The notes under the pieces: model-generated
Told to the model about the DNA's origin: nothing
Seen by the model: the letters and a program-made list of their open reading frames with translations, nothing else
Databases searched by the model: none
Part shown: positions 24,686 to 34,339 of the stretch, in pieces
Numbering within the stretch: the stretch's first letter is position 1
Layout of the letters: every line of letters starts with the position of its first letter
Program-made: the position numbers and the translations under genes
DNA from: Dasania sp. GY-MA-18
GTDB lineage: Bacteria; Pseudomonadota; Gammaproteobacteria; Pseudomonadales; Dasaniaceae
Assembly: GCF_024734385.1 (NCBI RefSeq)
Contig: NZ_JANHAP010000001.1
Location: 186,001 to 250,000 of the forward strand
Length of the DNA: 64,000 nt
Direction of reading: 5' to 3'

Positions 24686-27049
24686 ATGAAATTAACACAA
24701 CGTATCAATGTTATTTTGCTACCGGTTATTGCCGGTGTATTTGTTGTTACCAGTTGGATACTCAATTCCACCATGGAAGATCAAACACGCCTAGTGTATG
24801 AAGAACAGCTAGAACAAACTGTTAACAACAGCCTATACCGCATCAATTACGAAACTAATTTAGCCGATTCTATTTTTTCACAGATTGTGAACAGCCATGA
24901 ATATGCCAATTACATAGCCGACCCCTCTGTGCACGTGCTATACGACGCGCTAGACATTTTACTCAACCGCCAACGAGAGCAAGTGCGCAGCTTTATGCCT
25001 GGTTTGGTCAGCATACAGATATTAAATTCCCAGGGCGGCATTTTATTTTCGGCAGATGACCGAGAATTATTTACCGAAGCCAGCCTGCCGCCCATACCCA
25101 GCCAGCACCAACACTGGCTAAACCCAACGCAAGGCATAGCAGCCACTCAGGAATCCTTCTTATTTGAAACTGCAAACGGCGAGATACATCTAGGCAGGCT
25201 ACATACCTTTAACTCAGAATTTTTATCCACCGCTACCCGCAGGTATAAAGACGACAATAAAACCATTTATTTTTTAATCGTCATTAATATGGATTTTTTG
25301 CGCCTAGGCACCCCCAACTTACAAAAAGAGTTTGAAGGCCACTACAGTATAGATTTACGAATCAACAATAATAGCCATCAGCAAAACGTAAGCCCCAGCA
25401 TTGCCTTAGGTAAAAACAAAAAGTTTATGTCTGTAACTTTTACCCACCCATTATTTCTTCGCGAAGTAAAAATATCAGAGCAATTTATCAGCCAACAACT
25501 GCAAGAGCAAAAAAGCAAACAATGGTTTTTAACCATAGCGCTAATATTGTTCTCTTATTCAACCTTGCTCTCTTTAATACACCGGCAAATTATTAACCCG
25601 GTATTAAAGCTCACTAACCAAGTACGCAGTGGCAAAAGCATGAACAGCCACTTGCAAGCGGGTAATGATGAAGTTTCTGAACTACATAACAGTTATACCA
25701 AGTTATTAGAAGAAGTAGAAAAGCTGGCGCAATTCGACCCACTAACCAACCTGGCCAACAGAGCCAGTTTTAAGAGTGCCTTTGCCAGAGTCTTAACCCG
25801 CTCACTCTATCAAAATGAGCCTTTGGCCATACTGTATATAGACTTAGACAACTTCAAACAGGTTAACGATCATTACGGCCACGATGTGGGCGACCAACTG
25901 CTGGTTGAGTTTAGCTCACGCCTGCTTGACTCCATACGCAGCACCGATGCTTGCTCGCGTGTACCACAAGACGATGCCGTAGCCCGTTTAGCGGGTGACG
26001 AATTTGCCATAGTACTGGCTGACGCCAACCCCGACACCGCCGCTTTAGTAGCACAACGTATTTTAGACCTATTTAAAGGCGGCTTTACTGTAGGCCAGCA
26101 AAAACACAATGTAAAAGCCAGTATAGGTATAGCCATAGCCCCCAATGATGGCGAGGACGTTTCTGACCTTATGCTGCATGCCGATGCCGCCATGTACCAA
26201 GCAAAATCAGCCGGTAGAAATTGCTACCAATTTTTTACTCAAAAAATTGCTGATGCCATGAAAGAAAAGCTGGATATACAAGACCAAATAGCCAAAGCTT
26301 TAGAAAACCAAGAGTTTTATTTAATGTTTATGCCTATATACAGCAGCCAAACATTAGCTATAGAAAGCTTGGAAGTACTACTGCGTTCTACCAACCCCCT
26401 ACTCAACAAAGTGGGGCCTGAGAAATTTATTCCAGTTGCTGAATCCACCGGGCTGATTAAAAAAATTGACTTATGGGTTGTTGAGCAGGCCCTTAAAAAA
26501 CTCCATGAATTCAATCAAACCATTAATTATCAAAACACCTTTAGCATTAATATGTCATCGGTGGAGCTGCATAACAAAGAGTTCCCACTAAAAGTTGGCG
26601 AGCTCATTCAAAAATATCACATTAACCCTAAGCAACTGGATTTAGAGGTTACTGAAACATCACTTACCACCTACGACAAAAACAGTATACAAGTACTCAA
26701 TGAACTTAAAGCGCTGGGTTTGAGTTTATCCCTAGATGATTTTGGCACCGGTTACACCGCCTTTAATCAATTAATACATTACCCTGTTGATCATTTGAAA
26801 ATTGACCGAAGTTTTGTTGCTGCGCTCAATACCGAAGATGAGAAAAATCACTCTATGCTGGAAATCATTATTAGCATGTCTAGCATCTACGGTTTAAAAA
26901 CCGTTGCCGAAGGGGTAGAAACACAGCAGCAGTTAGATTATTTAATAGAGCTGGGTTGTGACTACCTGCAGGGTTATTATCTTAGCAAACCCTTAATCGA
27001 AGCCGATTTGCTGCAACTGTTAGCATCACAAAGCAAGCAGCTTAGTTAA
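24686..27049 (+). CDS. mbaA: Membrane GGDEF-EAL protein, MbaA-like c-di-GMP sensor enzyme
   Basis: 787 residues. TM1 is at ~7-27, a periplasmic sensor domain at ~28-280, TM2 at ~281-300, then a HAMP-like linker, GGDEF (~355-525) and EAL (~535-785). The GGDEF signature is AGDEF, usually tolerated, and a ~9-residue insert lies just before it. The EAL signature reads EVL, with the catalytic Glu kept; the N of FSINMSS, LEVTET, DDFGTGYT, the Lys of KIDRSF and AEGVETQ are all present, so phosphodiesterase activity is likely. Being seven bases downstream of the PotD-like gene indicates one transcript and a sensory partnership. It probably controls biofilm or motility in response to polyamines. Confidence 0.85.
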   Translation: MKLTQRINVILLPVIAGVFVVTSWILNSTMEDQTRLVYEEQLEQTVNNSLYRINYETNLADSIFSQIVNSHEYANYIADPSVHVLYDALDILLNRQREQVRSFMPGLVSIQILNSQGGILFSADDRELFTEASLPPIPSQHQHWLNPTQGIAATQESFLFETANGEIHLGRLHTFNSEFLSTATRRYKDDNKTIYFLIVINMDFLRLGTPNLQKEFEGHYSIDLRINNNSHQQNVSPSIALGKNKKFMSVTFTHPLFLREVKISEQFISQQLQEQKSKQWFLTIALILFSYSTLLSLIHRQIINPVLKLTNQVRSGKSMNSHLQAGNDEVSELHNSYTKLLEEVEKLAQFDPLTNLANRASFKSAFARVLTRSLYQNEPLAILYIDLDNFKQVNDHYGHDVGDQLLVEFSSRLLDSIRSTDACSRVPQDDAVARLAGDEFAIVLADANPDTAALVAQRILDLFKGGFTVGQQKHNVKASIGIAIAPNDGEDVSDLMLHADAAMYQAKSAGRNCYQFFTQKIADAMKEKLDIQDQIAKALENQEFYLMFMPIYSSQTLAIESLEVLLRSTNPLLNKVGPEKFIPVAESTGLIKKIDLWVVEQALKKLHEFNQTINYQNTFSINMSSVELHNKEFPLKVGELIQKYHINPKQLDLEVTETSLTTYDKNSIQVLNELKALGLSLSLDDFGTGYTAFNQLIHYPVDHLKIDRSFVAALNTEDEKNHSMLEIIISMSSIYGLKTVAEGVETQQQLDYLIELGCDYLQGYYLSKPLIEADLLQLLASQSKQLS

Positions 27050-27096
27050 TATTTTTAAATCACCGATAGCATTACAGTTTTACACAAGGTTATAGC

Positions 27097-28302
27097 ATGA
27101 AACGATTTGGTCCCGGTTTATTGGTTATGGCAGCCTTTGTAGGCCCAGGCACCGTCACCACCGCCAGTAAAGCCGGTGCCCACTATGGCTATACCTTAAT
27201 GTGGGCGCTGTTATTTTCGATTATCGCCACCTTGGTGTTACAAGAAATGTCATCAAGGCTGGGCTTAGTCTCTAGGAAGAACCTTGCGCAGGCACTGCGC
27301 AGCAGTTTTAACCTGCCTTTTTTTAATATTGCCGCCAGTATTATGGTGGTATTAGCCATAGGCTTTGGCAACGCCGCCTATGAGTCGGGCAATATAGCCG
27401 GTGCCGCTATGGGTTTGGCAGCCATTTCACCTTTACCGAATAACGTCTGGGCGTTGGTGGTGGGGCTCAGTGCTTTTTCATTATTGGCTATAGGCAAATA
27501 TGCCTTAATAGAAAAAGGCCTGATGTTGTTAGTGCTAATCATGAGCATTGTATTTATAGCCACCGCCGTGATGGTACAGCCTGATTTCAGCAGCCTATGG
27601 CGCGGCCTTAGCCAGCCCAGCATGCCCACGGGCTCTACACTCACAGTAATCGCATTAATAGGCACCACGGTAGTGCCTTATAATTTATTTTTACACTCCA
27701 GCACTGTGCAAGAGAAATGGCCAGCCGATATGGATGTAGCCTGCGCCTTAAAAGAGTCGCGCCAGGACAATGCCTATGCCATAGGTTTGGGTGGTTTAAT
27801 TACTATCGCTATAGTCACTACTGCAGCCTCGGCCTTTTATGGCAGTGATAGCCAATTTTCCGCCAGCACAATTTCACAGCAATTAGAGCCGCTACTAGGC
27901 AGCTACGCTAAATATTTTTTTGCTATAGGTTTGTTAGCCGCGGGCTTAACCAGCGCCATAGCTTCACCATTAGCTGCGGCCTATGCTGTTAGTGGTGCCA
28001 TGGGCTGGCCGGTAGAATTAAATAATAAACGCTTCAAGTGCATCTGGGCCTTGGTGTTACTCTCTGGTACTGTTGCCGCAGCTCTAGGTACCAGCCCCAT
28101 TAGTGCCATTATTTTTGCCCAAGCCGCTAATGGCTTTTTGCTGCCTGTAGTGGCGGTGTTTTTGCTGATAGTCATGAATCAAAAGAATTTACTAGGCAAG
28201 TATACCAATAGCCCGCTGGCCAATATTTTAGGCGCTATAGTAGTGCTAACGGTATCGGGCTTGGGTTTATTTAAACTCGCTACTGCTTTTAATATTGTTT
28301 AG
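27097..28302 (+). CDS. Nramp-family transporter, non-canonical metal site
   Basis: Integral membrane protein of 401 residues with about eleven helices. Nramp family is recognised from the unwound helix 1 region and helix 6 (TTVVPYNLFLHSS). The canonical metal motif DPGN of helix 1 is GPGT here, and the helix 6 MPH is VPY. The Asp and Met that coordinate Mn2+/Fe2+ in MntH are therefore both missing, so it is not a standard manganese importer. Nramp-related proteins with such changes transport Mg2+ or Al3+ species or have unknown substrates. It lies 47 bases after the mbaA-like gene and may share its transcript. Confidence 0.82.
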   Translation: MKRFGPGLLVMAAFVGPGTVTTASKAGAHYGYTLMWALLFSIIATLVLQEMSSRLGLVSRKNLAQALRSSFNLPFFNIAASIMVVLAIGFGNAAYESGNIAGAAMGLAAISPLPNNVWALVVGLSAFSLLAIGKYALIEKGLMLLVLIMSIVFIATAVMVQPDFSSLWRGLSQPSMPTGSTLTVIALIGTTVVPYNLFLHSSTVQEKWPADMDVACALKESRQDNAYAIGLGGLITIAIVTTAASAFYGSDSQFSASTISQQLEPLLGSYAKYFFAIGLLAAGLTSAIASPLAAAYAVSGAMGWPVELNNKRFKCIWALVLLSGTVAAALGTSPISAIIFAQAANGFLLPVVAVFLLIVMNQKNLLGKYTNSPLANILGAIVVLTVSGLGLFKLATAFNIV

Positions 28303-28329
28303 CCGCCGTTTGCTTACAGCTTAACACCA

Positions 28330-29895
28330 CTAAACTTTACCAAACTGCTGCACCATCAACGCCATATCGTGGGCCAGGCTGCTCACCTGCTGGCTGGCGC
28401 TATCGGTTTCTTGAGCATGGCTATGGGTTTCATTGGCTAAGGTCATAATATTTGCCATATTGCGATTAATCTCTTCACTCACCATGCTCTGCTGCTCTGA
28501 GGCGGCAGCCACTTGATAGTTCATATCGCTGATTTGGCTGACCCCTGCACTAATACCCTCAAAGGCCCCGCCTACGGATTCGATTTGCTGCACACTCTTA
28601 TAGGCTAGCTGTTTACCGTTATCCATGGCTACTACCGCCTCTACTGCAGTTTGCTGTATGCGCTTAATCATTTGCTGTATTTCATCGGTAGAGTTTTGCG
28701 TGTTGCTGGCCAAGTTACGTACCTCATCTGCCACCACCGCAAAACCTCGGCCTTGCTCGCCCGCGCGGGCTGCTTCTATAGCGGCATTAAGGGCTAGCAA
28801 ATTGGTTTCGCTGGCGATATTACTAATCACATCCACCACCGAGCCTATTTTTTCACTGTCGGCCTTTAAGGCCTCTATAACTTGAGTAGCCTGCTCTACT
28901 GATTGCGCAAGGCTGTCGATATCACTAATGGCAGCGGCTACTAACTTTTCACCTTGCTGAGTTTGCGCCAGCACCTGTTGCGAGGCCTGCGAGGTAGTCT
29001 CGGCATGGTGGGCAACTTCACTGACGGTAGCCGTCATCTCATGCATGGCGGTGGCGACTAGCTCTATCTCCTGTTGCTGCCTATCTACCCCAGCAGAGGT
29101 TTTTTTGACTACCGCCCGCGCAGCATCACTCACGGCTAACAAGCCTTGTGAGGCATGGCTAACCCGGCCCAAGATGGTGCGGTTTTGCGCGCACTGAGCT
29201 TTAATCACTAAATCTAACTGCCCTAACTCATCTGCTCGGCCACTGTATACCGCTTGGCTTAAAGCATTACTGAAAATACTTTTGGAGCCTGTAGCCATAG
29301 TGATTAATGGCTGCACCAAGCATAGGCTCACCCCCAGTGCTAGCCCTAGAGTTAACAGCGCCAGCCCTACGCTGCCCCCCACGCTGGCAGCCAGCAAGCT
29401 GGGGCTGGCCACGAATACAGCAGCCAAGCCGGCCTTGAGGCGAAACGATAAATTTTGCGGCTTAAGCAAGCGCAGCCACGAGTGTTTACGGTTAGCCAAA
29501 TCTTTATATAGTTTTTTAGCTCTGGCTATCACTGCGGGGTCGGCTTTAACCCGTACCGATTGATAACCACTGACCTTGCCCTGCTGGTATATAGGGGTGA
29601 CATAGGCATCGACATAGTAATGGTCGCCATTTTTACAGCGATTTTTCACTAAGCCCATCCACGGCTGATCGCCCGCTATTACTGCCCATAAGTCTTTAAA
29701 GGCCGCCTGCGGCATATCGGGGTGGCGCACAATATTATGGGCCTGCCCTAGAAGCTCCTGCTCACTAAAACCCGATACCCGAACAAAGTCTTCATTGACA
29801 CTGCTAATCACCCCCTTAGTGTTGGTGGTGGAGATCAATACGTCATGCTCTTGTAGAACAACTTCATGATCGCTGATAGGCAGATTACTTCTCAT
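28330..29895 (-). CDS. aer: Aer-like methyl-accepting chemotaxis protein with PAS domain
   Basis: Cytoplasm-facing receptor of about 521 residues. The N-terminal PAS domain (~10-125) has the Aer pattern [33 protein letters not shown] and [20 protein letters not shown], which in Aer binds FAD to sense redox state. A hydrophobic region at ~150-200 provides the membrane anchor. A HAMP-like stretch and signalling domain follow, with the hairpin tip [20 protein letters not shown]. No periplasmic domain and no C-terminal CheR-binding pentapeptide are present. ATG 29895 ([11 protein letters not shown]) matches Aer starts better than the ATG three codons upstream; neither has a clear Shine-Dalgarno. 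Role: aerotaxis or energy taxis. Confidence 0.88.
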   Translation of the reverse strand: MRSNLPISDHEVVLQEHDVLISTTNTKGVISSVNEDFVRVSGFSEQELLGQAHNIVRHPDMPQAAFKDLWAVIAGDQPWMGLVKNRCKNGDHYYVDAYVTPIYQQGKVSGYQSVRVKADPAVIARAKKLYKDLANRKHSWLRLLKPQNLSFRLKAGLAAVFVASPSLLAASVGGSVGLALLTLGLALGVSLCLVQPLITMATGSKSIFSNALSQAVYSGRADELGQLDLVIKAQCAQNRTILGRVSHASQGLLAVSDAARAVVKKTSAGVDRQQQEIELVATAMHEMTATVSEVAHHAETTSQASQQVLAQTQQGEKLVAAAISDIDSLAQSVEQATQVIEALKADSEKIGSVVDVISNIASETNLLALNAAIEAARAGEQGRGFAVVADEVRNLASNTQNSTDEIQQMIKRIQQTAVEAVVAMDNGKQLAYKSVQQIESVGGAFEGISAGVSQISDMNYQVAAASEQQSMVSEEINRNMANIMTLANETHSHAQETDSASQQVSSLAHDMALMVQQFGKV

Positions 29896-30188
29896 AATTG
29901 GCAAACGCTCTGATTTTTAGTAAGTGCTTATTTTTATTGATTTTATTAACAGTTACATCCGTATATTTACCTAACTAAGTGGCAGCCATAAATATGCATT
30001 GATCTGTATCAAGGCTATGCTTTATAAAAGCCCAGCGCTGCGCATACGACCGCCTACTTTTTAAACAACTTTTTAGCTTGCTAACAAAAGCACTGGCATC
30101 GCTTTTTTAAGGTAAGCACTAACAAAGCTTGTTATTATCGGCGGCTAACGCCTAAAGACCTCACTACTGAAATAAAAAGAGAGAATGC
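29896..30188. other. Intergenic region upstream of the NSS symporters
   Basis: 293 bases, AT-rich, between the divergent aer-like and symporter genes. No dyad, riboswitch or coding frame stands out. It presumably holds both promoters. Confidence 0.35.
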
Positions 30189-31607
30189 ATGACTAGCTCC
30201 CGTGAACAATTTGGCTCCCGTTTAGGGTTTATTTTGGCCGCTGCCGGCTCTGCCGTGGGCATAGGCAATTTAGTGGGGTTTCCCGTGGCTGCGACTAAAA
30301 ACGGCGGCGGTGCCTTTTTATTAATCTATGCACTGTTTGTTGCATTTATCTGCCTACCGGTAATGGTGGCTGAACTTAGCCTGGGCAGAAACACCCAAAA
30401 AGACCCCATAGGCGCCTATCGCAAACAAGCGGGCAACCGCTCGCTGTGGCAAATCGCTGGGCTGCTCTCCTTTTTCACCCCTTTTATGATTGCCGTGTTT
30501 TATATGGTGATAACGGTATGGATTTTTGGTTACTTTGTAGAAATTATTAGCGGTAACTTAGATGCATTAGCCCAGGCCAATACCTTTGGCCAATTTATCA
30601 ATCATAAAAAGATTTTTATTTATTTGCTGGTAGTGGCTGGCCTACTTAACGTTATTTTATTAAGCGGGGTCAAAAATGGCATAGAGCGGGCAGCTAAAAT
30701 TATGATGCCCGCCTTATTTATTATGCTCATAGGCTTGGTGGCTTTTGTGTTAACTCTGGATAATGCTTGGGCGGGTGTCAGTTATTACTTAATCCCTGAC
30801 TTTAGCAAGATCAACGCACAAGTTATTAACGGCGCATTATCGCAAGCTTTTTTCTCGCTATCACTGGGTATGGGGATTTTAATTACCTACGGTTCCTATG
30901 TTAATCAAAAAGAAAGCATTACCAGCAGCGCCAAGCTTATTGCCCTTACCGATACCGCGGTAGCCTTTTGTGCTGGTTTATTAGTCTTACCCGCTATTTT
31001 TGCCCTACACCCCAACACCGACACATCGCAATTGAGCAACTCCTCGGTAGCAATGATTTTTTCTTTCCTGCCGCAAATATTTTTAGAGCTGCAAACATTA
31101 ATTGGCTATACCGGTGCCAGCGCTGTGGCAGCTATATTTTTTCTATTAGTCTTTTTTGCCGCCATCACCTCTATGGTGTCGATTACCGAAGTGCCTAACT
31201 CCAGCCTAATTGATAGCCTGCACCTGCCACGTAAAAAAGCCCTAATACGCTTGAATAGCGCCATGGCCTTATTCACCATAGCCTGCGCCGTTTCCTTTGG
31301 CATGGTGGGCTGGCTTACTGATTTTGTGAGCTATGCAGGCGCTAGCAAATCTTTTTTTGATGTTGTCGTCGACGTGTTTTATGACACCATTTTGCCGCTA
31401 AATGGCTTATTGGTATGCCTATTTGTGCGCTACCGCTGGAAGCGAGGTTTTAACGCTGAAGTCGAAAAAGGCGATAACAACTTTAAAGGCTCATTAACTG
31501 AGCGCTATATTAACTTTTCGCTAGCCACGTTTATTCCCTTAATCCTACTCATTATTTTTGCCAACACCGTAGCGCAAAAATTCTTTGGCGCCGCACTACT
31601 CGGTTAA
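30189..31607 (+). CDS. NSS-family sodium:amino acid symporter (first copy)
   Basis: Sodium-dependent neurotransmitter-symporter family, 472 residues with about 11-12 membrane helices. The opening FGSRLGFILAAAGSAVGIGN is the family signature for helix 1, where Na+ and substrate bind, followed by FPVAATKNGGGAFLLIY. Bacterial members such as LeuT, TnaT and MhsT import amino acids with Na+. AGAGAG precedes the start. The gene is followed 38 bases later by a paralogue. The substrate cannot be read from sequence. Confidence 0.9.
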   Translation: MTSSREQFGSRLGFILAAAGSAVGIGNLVGFPVAATKNGGGAFLLIYALFVAFICLPVMVAELSLGRNTQKDPIGAYRKQAGNRSLWQIAGLLSFFTPFMIAVFYMVITVWIFGYFVEIISGNLDALAQANTFGQFINHKKIFIYLLVVAGLLNVILLSGVKNGIERAAKIMMPALFIMLIGLVAFVLTLDNAWAGVSYYLIPDFSKINAQVINGALSQAFFSLSLGMGILITYGSYVNQKESITSSAKLIALTDTAVAFCAGLLVLPAIFALHPNTDTSQLSNSSVAMIFSFLPQIFLELQTLIGYTGASAVAAIFFLLVFFAAITSMVSITEVPNSSLIDSLHLPRKKALIRLNSAMALFTIACAVSFGMVGWLTDFVSYAGASKSFFDVVVDVFYDTILPLNGLLVCLFVRYRWKRGFNAEVEKGDNNFKGSLTERYINFSLATFIPLILLIIFANTVAQKFFGAALLG

Positions 31608-31645
31608 ATAACAATAATTTATTGCCACACATTCAGGAACACACT

Positions 31646-32995
31646 ATGAGTACAGTTCGAGGTCAGTTTTCATCGCGCTTTGGCTTTATTATGGCCGCTG
31701 CGGGCTCTGCGGTTGGCTTAGGTAACGTGTGGGGTTTTCCCACCCAAACCGCCAGTAATGGTGGCGCAGCATTTGTATTGGTGTGTTTGCTACTAGCCTT
31801 TTTACTGGCCTACCCGGCATTGATGGCTGAACTTATCATCGGCCGCCACGCCCGTGCCAATGTAGTCACCGCGCTGGGCTCACTCAGCACTAAGCCCTTA
31901 CTACGGTTTATCGGTCAAGGCGTAGGTTATTACGGGGTATTAATTGCCAGTTTAATTCTGAGTTTTTACACCATAGTCGCCGGTTGGATGCTCTCCCACC
32001 TGGGGCAGGCCATCAGTAATATTGTGGGCCTAGAAGCCATTGCCCAATGGCTGGTTACTGACTCTATAGCACGCAATCTCAGCAGCAGCGTGATTTTTGC
32101 TGGCTTAACCATGAGCATTATTGCCTGCGGCATAGAAGGCGGTATAGAAAAATGGTCCAGACGACTCATGCCCTTGCTAATGATTTTATTGGTTTTGCTA
32201 ATACTTTATGTTTTCACCCTGCCGGGTGCAATGCAGGGGTTAAAGGTTTATTTACTACCCGACCTCAGCCAAGTACTCAACCCCGATTTATTAATTAGCG
32301 CCTTAGGGCAGGCCTTTTTTTCACTGTCATTAGGTGTAGGCACGATGCTGATTTACGGTTCCTATGTGGATAAAAATGAAAACCTGCCGCAGTTAGGTGC
32401 CATTGTTACCTGTGTAGACTTAGCCATTGCTTTTACGGCAGGCCTGCTAATCATCCCGGCTGTTTATGTGGCGCAGCATAATGGCACAGTGATTTTTAAT
32501 GAGGCCGGTGATTTAATTGCCGGGCCGGGCTTAATTTTTCAAATACTACCCTCGCTGTTTAGCTCTATGGGCAGCGCCGGCTTGCTAGTGGCTACCGCTT
32601 TTTTTGCCTTAATGAGCATAGCTGCGGTTACCTCCTCCATCTCTATGCTAGAGGTGCCGGTGTCTACAGCGGTTGAAAAAACCTCACTTAGCCGCTTAGC
32701 CTCAACCCTGATTATGGGTGGCATTTGTTTAGCGATTAGCTCAGTGATTATTTTTAATTTTGACCCGCTGTTTGGTTTTGTAGTCGATCTCACCACTAAA
32801 TACAGCGAGCCTTTAGTGGGCATAATGTTTTGTGTGTTTGCTGGCTGGGTAATGCATCGCAACGCGCTATTACAGGAGCTAAAACAAGGCAATAGCAATA
32901 TTGAAAACAGTTTGTTTTGGAAAATATGGCCTTGGTATGTGAGAGTGGTATGCCCGCTACTAATTCTGGCAACTTTTGCACAAAGCCTAAGCTAA
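31646..32995 (+). CDS. NSS-family sodium:amino acid symporter (second copy)
   Basis: Paralogue of the preceding symporter, 449 residues, with the same helix 1 signature (FIMAAAGSAVGLGNVWGFP). I prefer ATG 31646 because AGGA precedes it and the family-typical S..RGQFSSRFGF begins there; an in-frame ATG at 31622 only adds eight unrelated residues. Clear divergence from the first copy suggests an old duplication with different substrates, not a recent tandem copy. Probably the same transcript. Confidence 0.9.
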   Translation: MSTVRGQFSSRFGFIMAAAGSAVGLGNVWGFPTQTASNGGAAFVLVCLLLAFLLAYPALMAELIIGRHARANVVTALGSLSTKPLLRFIGQGVGYYGVLIASLILSFYTIVAGWMLSHLGQAISNIVGLEAIAQWLVTDSIARNLSSSVIFAGLTMSIIACGIEGGIEKWSRRLMPLLMILLVLLILYVFTLPGAMQGLKVYLLPDLSQVLNPDLLISALGQAFFSLSLGVGTMLIYGSYVDKNENLPQLGAIVTCVDLAIAFTAGLLIIPAVYVAQHNGTVIFNEAGDLIAGPGLIFQILPSLFSSMGSAGLLVATAFFALMSIAAVTSSISMLEVPVSTAVEKTSLSRLASTLIMGGICLAISSVIIFNFDPLFGFVVDLTTKYSEPLVGIMFCVFAGWVMHRNALLQELKQGNSNIENSLFWKIWPWYVRVVCPLLILATFAQSLS

Positions 32996-33019
32996 TCTAT
33001 CGCTCAAAATAAGCGGCAG

Positions 33020-33781
33020 CTATAAACTATTTAAATCGTATAGCTTTAATCGTTTTTGCCAAAAAAATTGATCGGACAAATCCATAATTGCCCGGTCAAC
33101 ATCGTCCATTACATGTTGATAGTGATGAGTAAGTAATAGATATCGTCTATAGGTATACAGTGGTTTTTTTGACATATATAACGACGGAACATAGCCTTTA
33201 GCCCTGGCTATATACAAGGCACTAGAGCGCACGATAAAAATCGCATCAACTTTACCACTTAATAAATTTTCAATATTTTCTTCATCGCTACTGGCATCAA
33301 CACGTTTTATTTTTTCGCTGCCTAGCAATGGCACAGCAGCTGAATAATTGTGTCCAGCCCTAGCCCCTACCGTTTTTCCCAGCAGAGACTCTTGGCCTTC
33401 ATATTTAAACGAACTGCTGCGTAGGCTTACTACCACATCGGAATCTAAAAAAGTCGCCTGCGTCCAAGAAAAGTTTAAGCCCTGTACATCAAACCACTTG
33501 GGGTTGGCCCACATCAATATGGTGGGCTTATCCTCAGCTAGACGCTGATTCAATGCCACCCTGTCAATAAACTGATACTCAATAGTGTATTTTTCACCGA
33601 CTGCCAGCTGCATGGCTTTAACAAAGTCATAGTTAAGACCGCTAGCAGAGTCACTGTTAATAATAAAAGGGGGGGCATTGTGATAGGAATAAAAGATCAG
33701 TGTTTCCGGACTGGCATAGCAGCAGCTAGCCCAAACAAGCAAGATCACAGCGCTCATCCATAAACGACTTAATGCCTTCAA
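33020..33781 (-). CDS. Periplasmic substrate-binding protein (SBP_bac_3-like), orphan
   Basis: 253 residues with a signal peptide (hydrophobic core ~8-22, cleavage near CCYAS) and a type II periplasmic-binding fold: FYSYHNAPPFIINSDSASGL, a central NPKWF segment, GKTVGARAGHNYSA, and LLSGKVDAIFIVRSSA. These are features of the amino-acid-binding family 3, but no permease or ATPase is near. Such orphan proteins often act as sensors or have lost transport roles. Start is TTG at 33781 with AGGAG nine bases upstream. The ligand is unknown. Confidence 0.78.
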   Translation of the reverse strand: MKALSRLWMSAVILLVWASCCYASPETLIFYSYHNAPPFIINSDSASGLNYDFVKAMQLAVGEKYTIEYQFIDRVALNQRLAEDKPTILMWANPKWFDVQGLNFSWTQATFLDSDVVVSLRSSSFKYEGQESLLGKTVGARAGHNYSAAVPLLGSEKIKRVDASSDEENIENLLSGKVDAIFIVRSSALYIARAKGYVPSLYMSKKPLYTYRRYLLLTHHYQHVMDDVDRAIMDLSDQFFWQKRLKLYDLNSL

Positions 33782-33896
33782 CTCAACAAACTCCTGATAG
33801 CAAACACTAGTCCCTATAGTGTAGACGCCGTCAGAAACTGGGCAATGCTATTTAGCTATAAAAACACACTGTATTTAATTAATAGCCCGCCGCAGC

Positions 33897-34262
33897 TTAG
33901 GCACAGCGTTTTTCTAAATATTCAACAATGGCTTTAGACTCGTATAGCCACTGGGTTGAGCCGTTTTCAACTATTTTTAAGCAGGGTACTTTTACCCGAC
34001 CACCACCCTCTAACAACTCGGCTTTGTGCTCAGGCTGTTGGGCATTGATAGTGGCCACAGGCATGTTTAAGCGGCGCAGGGCGCGGCGAACCTTTACACA
34101 AAAAGGGCAGGCATAAAATTGATACAGGGTTAAATCTTCAGCCAACTGGTTAATATGGGCCTGCTGTGCAGGGGGGCGTTTAGCCTTGCGTGGGCTAGTG
34201 ATAAAACTGATGGCAACGATGCTATAACCCAATACTAAACGTAATACTTTTAACAAAACCAC
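33897..34262 (-). CDS. Membrane-anchored glutaredoxin-like protein
   Basis: 121 residues. A short hydrophobic N-terminal segment (~3-22) precedes a glutaredoxin fold with the redox pair in YACPFCVKVRRAL (CPFC) and a cis-Pro region in GRVKVPCLKI. Residues WLYESKAIVEYLEKRC resemble the end of GST-N/glutaredoxin domains. It probably reduces disulfides or glutathione adducts at the membrane. GTG at 34262 follows GAGG and gives the full hydrophobic segment. No clear partner is adjacent. Confidence 0.82.
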   Translation of the reverse strand: MVLLKVLRLVLGYSIVAISFITSPRKAKRPPAQQAHINQLAEDLTLYQFYACPFCVKVRRALRRLNMPVATINAQQPEHKAELLEGGGRVKVPCLKIVENGSTQWLYESKAIVEYLEKRCA

Positions 34263-34339
34263 TTACCTCTATAACTAACATCTTTAACGTAATGATCTCT
34301 ATGATCTTTATGGTCTATGGCGGCGCAGGCCTTAATCAA

